Part shown: in pieces, positions 62,926 through 64,000 of the stretch
Position numbering within the stretch: the first letter of the stretch is position 1
Layout: each line of letters begins with the position of its first letter
Notes under the pieces: generated by a model
The model's input: only the letters and a program-made list of their open reading frames with translations
The model's database searches: none
What the model was told of the DNA's origin: nothing
Translations under genes and position numbers: made by a program
Source of the DNA: an uncultured Flavobacteriaceae bacterium
Lineage (GTDB): Bacteria; Bacteroidota; Bacteroidia; Flavobacteriales; Flavobacteriaceae
Reading direction: 5' to 3'
NCBI GenBank assembly: GCA_947501845.1
Contig: CANMXP010000017.1
Span: forward strand, 1-64,000
DNA: 64,000 bases

Positions 62926-63906
62926 ATGAAATTTAAAAATAAGAACGTCCTAATAACTGGTGGGTTAGGGTTTATTGGTTCTAATTTGGCAATAAAACTT
63001 GTGGAATTAGGAGCAAATGTTACAATTATTGATAGTGTAATTCCAGAATATGGGGGGAATTTAAAGAATATAGAGTCCATAAACGATCAAGTTAAAATTA
63101 ATTATTCCGATGTCAGAGATGAGTTTTCGATAAAGTATTTAATTAAGAACCAAGATTTTTTATTTAATCTGGCTGGGCAAACAAGCCATATTGATTCAAT
63201 GCATAATCCTTTTCAGGATTTAGAAATAAATGCCAAATCTCAACTATCAATTTTAGAAGCTTGCAGAAAGAATAATCCAGATATTAAAATTGTTTTTGCA
63301 AGTACGCGTCAATTATATGGCAGACCACAGTATTTGCCTGTAGATGAAAACCATCCCATAATTCCTGTAGATGTTAATGGTATAAATAAGATGTCTGGAG
63401 AAAATTATCATTTGCTCTATAATAATATTTATGGAATTAAAACCTGTGTTTTACGATTAACGAACACATATGGCCCTAGATTGAGAATAAAAGATGCCAG
63501 ACAAACTTTTTTAGGAATTTGGATTAGAAATATTATAGAAGAAAAGCCTTTTCTAATTTTTGGAGATGGGTCACAAATTAGAGATTACAATTATGTAGAT
63601 GATGTTGTAGATGCTTTTATTTTAGCAGCACTTTCTAATAAAACCAATGGGCATATATATAATTTAGGAGATCCCAACCCCATAACGCTTAAAGAAACAG
63701 CGTCCTTATTAATTGAAGAAAATAAAAAGGGGACCTATAATGTTATTCCATTTCCTGAAGATAGAAAGAGTATTGATATAGGAGATTTTTATGCCAATTT
63801 TAGTAAGATTAATAAAGACCTAGGATGGTACCCGAAGACTTCTTTTAGAGAAGGTATTAGTGAGACTTTAATTTATTATAAAAAAAACATAGCTAGCTAT
63901 ATTTAA
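62926..63906 (+). CDS. NAD-dependent epimerase/dehydratase with atypical active site
   Basis: 326 residues. Extended SDR with nucleotide-binding GGLGFIGSNLAIKLVE (12-27), NLAGQTSHIDSMHNP, VFASTRQLYGRPQYLP, LRLTNTYGPRLRIKDARQTF and FGDGSQIRDYNYVDDVVDAF. The family's catalytic YxxxK is replaced: the sequence is NGINK with N151 and K155. I recall the same substitution in related sugar-nucleotide epimerases of surface-glycan loci, so it may be a true subfamily rather than a mutation. Followed by an aminotransferase gene 1 base later, suggesting synthesis of an amino sugar. Confidence 0.88.
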   Translation: MKFKNKNVLITGGLGFIGSNLAIKLVELGANVTIIDSVIPEYGGNLKNIESINDQVKINYSDVRDEFSIKYLIKNQDFLFNLAGQTSHIDSMHNPFQDLEINAKSQLSILEACRKNNPDIKIVFASTRQLYGRPQYLPVDENHPIIPVDVNGINKMSGENYHLLYNNIYGIKTCVLRLTNTYGPRLRIKDARQTFLGIWIRNIIEEKPFLIFGDGSQIRDYNYVDDVVDAFILAALSNKTNGHIYNLGDPNPITLKETASLLIEENKKGTYNVIPFPEDRKSIDIGDFYANFSKINKDLGWYPKTSFREGISETLIYYKKNIASYI

Positions 63907-63907
63907 T

Positions 63908-64000
63908 ATGATTCCTTTCAATAATTTTAAATTGCATTATCAGGATCTTAAACCTGGTATGGATAAAGCTTTTACTCGAGTAATGGACAGCGGATGGTAT
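63908..64000 (+). CDS. DegT/DnrJ/EryC1/StrS aminotransferase, N-terminal part (cut by window end)
   Basis: Only 31 codons are inside the window: MIPFNNFKLHYQDLKPGMDK then AFTRVMDSGWY. The opening IPF...L..QY/HY..L...(I/M)D.A..RV.DSGWY is the characteristic start of PLP-dependent sugar aminotransferases (DegT family), which make amino-sugar nucleotides for surface glycans. The PLP lysine and the rest lie beyond the edge. It begins one base after the epimerase stop codon, so it is in the same transcript. Confidence 0.85.
   Translation, partial: MIPFNNFKLHYQDLKPGMDKAFTRVMDSGWY

Noticed and set aside
1-64000. tRNA or rRNA genes
   Set aside because: No T-loop GGTTCGAATCC-like signatures with a matching acceptor stem and no rRNA-like GC-rich conserved blocks were found in any intergenic region.

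Overview
The window is a chromosomal segment of a member of the Bacteroidota, most likely a marine-type Flavobacteriaceae. It is strongly AT-rich. Several secreted proteins end in type IX secretion system (T9SS) sorting domains of type A or type B. DnaJ has the shortened zinc finger I know from flavobacteria. Start regions are often preceded by the Bacteroidota -7 element TAnnTTTG. I see no rRNA, tRNA, CRISPR array, prophage or intact insertion sequence. The genus cannot be fixed from the sequence alone.

Left part (1-15.4 kb): a small secreted protein, the fluoride channel CrcB, an SRPBCC-GyrI protein and an M49 (dipeptidyl-peptidase III type) lipoprotein. Next comes the most unusual locus of the window, a tight five-gene minus-strand operon (9732 down to 5430). 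It encodes a three-helix membrane protein, a trypsin-like peptidase without signal peptide, an unknown 152-residue protein, a TPR-containing histidine kinase and a NarL-type response regulator. A solo LuxR-type HTH protein follows. A 32-base element occurs both in front of the operon and in front of the solo regulator. After it come a secreted lipoprotein, a MazG-like protein, IlvE, a DUF4920 lipoprotein, MnmD and a TIGR01777 epimerase.

Middle part (15.4-37.7 kb): a 710-base non-coding stretch, grpE-dnaJ behind a promoter resembling a sigma-54 site, a candidate small RNA, an ABC exporter pair, an MscS channel and an NtrC-like regulator without a DNA-binding domain. Then come a T9SS type A beta-helix protein, a coiled-coil secreted protein, an FMN reductase-like protein, PPK2, an M28 peptidase with two small genes behind it, an amino-acid permease, LysA, SucC, a DUF1456 protein, a TerB-like protein and UvrB.

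Right part (37.7-64 kb): three giant T9SS type B surface proteins (1726, 1638 and 1111 residues) share a repeat of about 95 residues in roughly 4, 11 and 4 copies, with a beta-lactamase-fold lipoprotein gene inserted on the other strand. They are followed by a second ABC exporter pair, an unknown protein that I read as a cryptic kinase-like fold, a pRiA4b ORF-3-like protein, heme A synthase, a GNAT acetyltransferase, the CCA-adding enzyme and TsaC/Sua5. The last 4 kb is the start of a surface-polysaccharide locus: FkbM methyltransferase, family-2 glycosyltransferase, Kdo-kinase-like protein, an epimerase lacking the usual catalytic tyrosine, and the first 31 codons of a DegT/DnrJ aminotransferase.

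The best candidate for an undescribed system is the protease/two-component operon with its paired DNA elements. Functional statements come from recognised motifs. No database search was possible.
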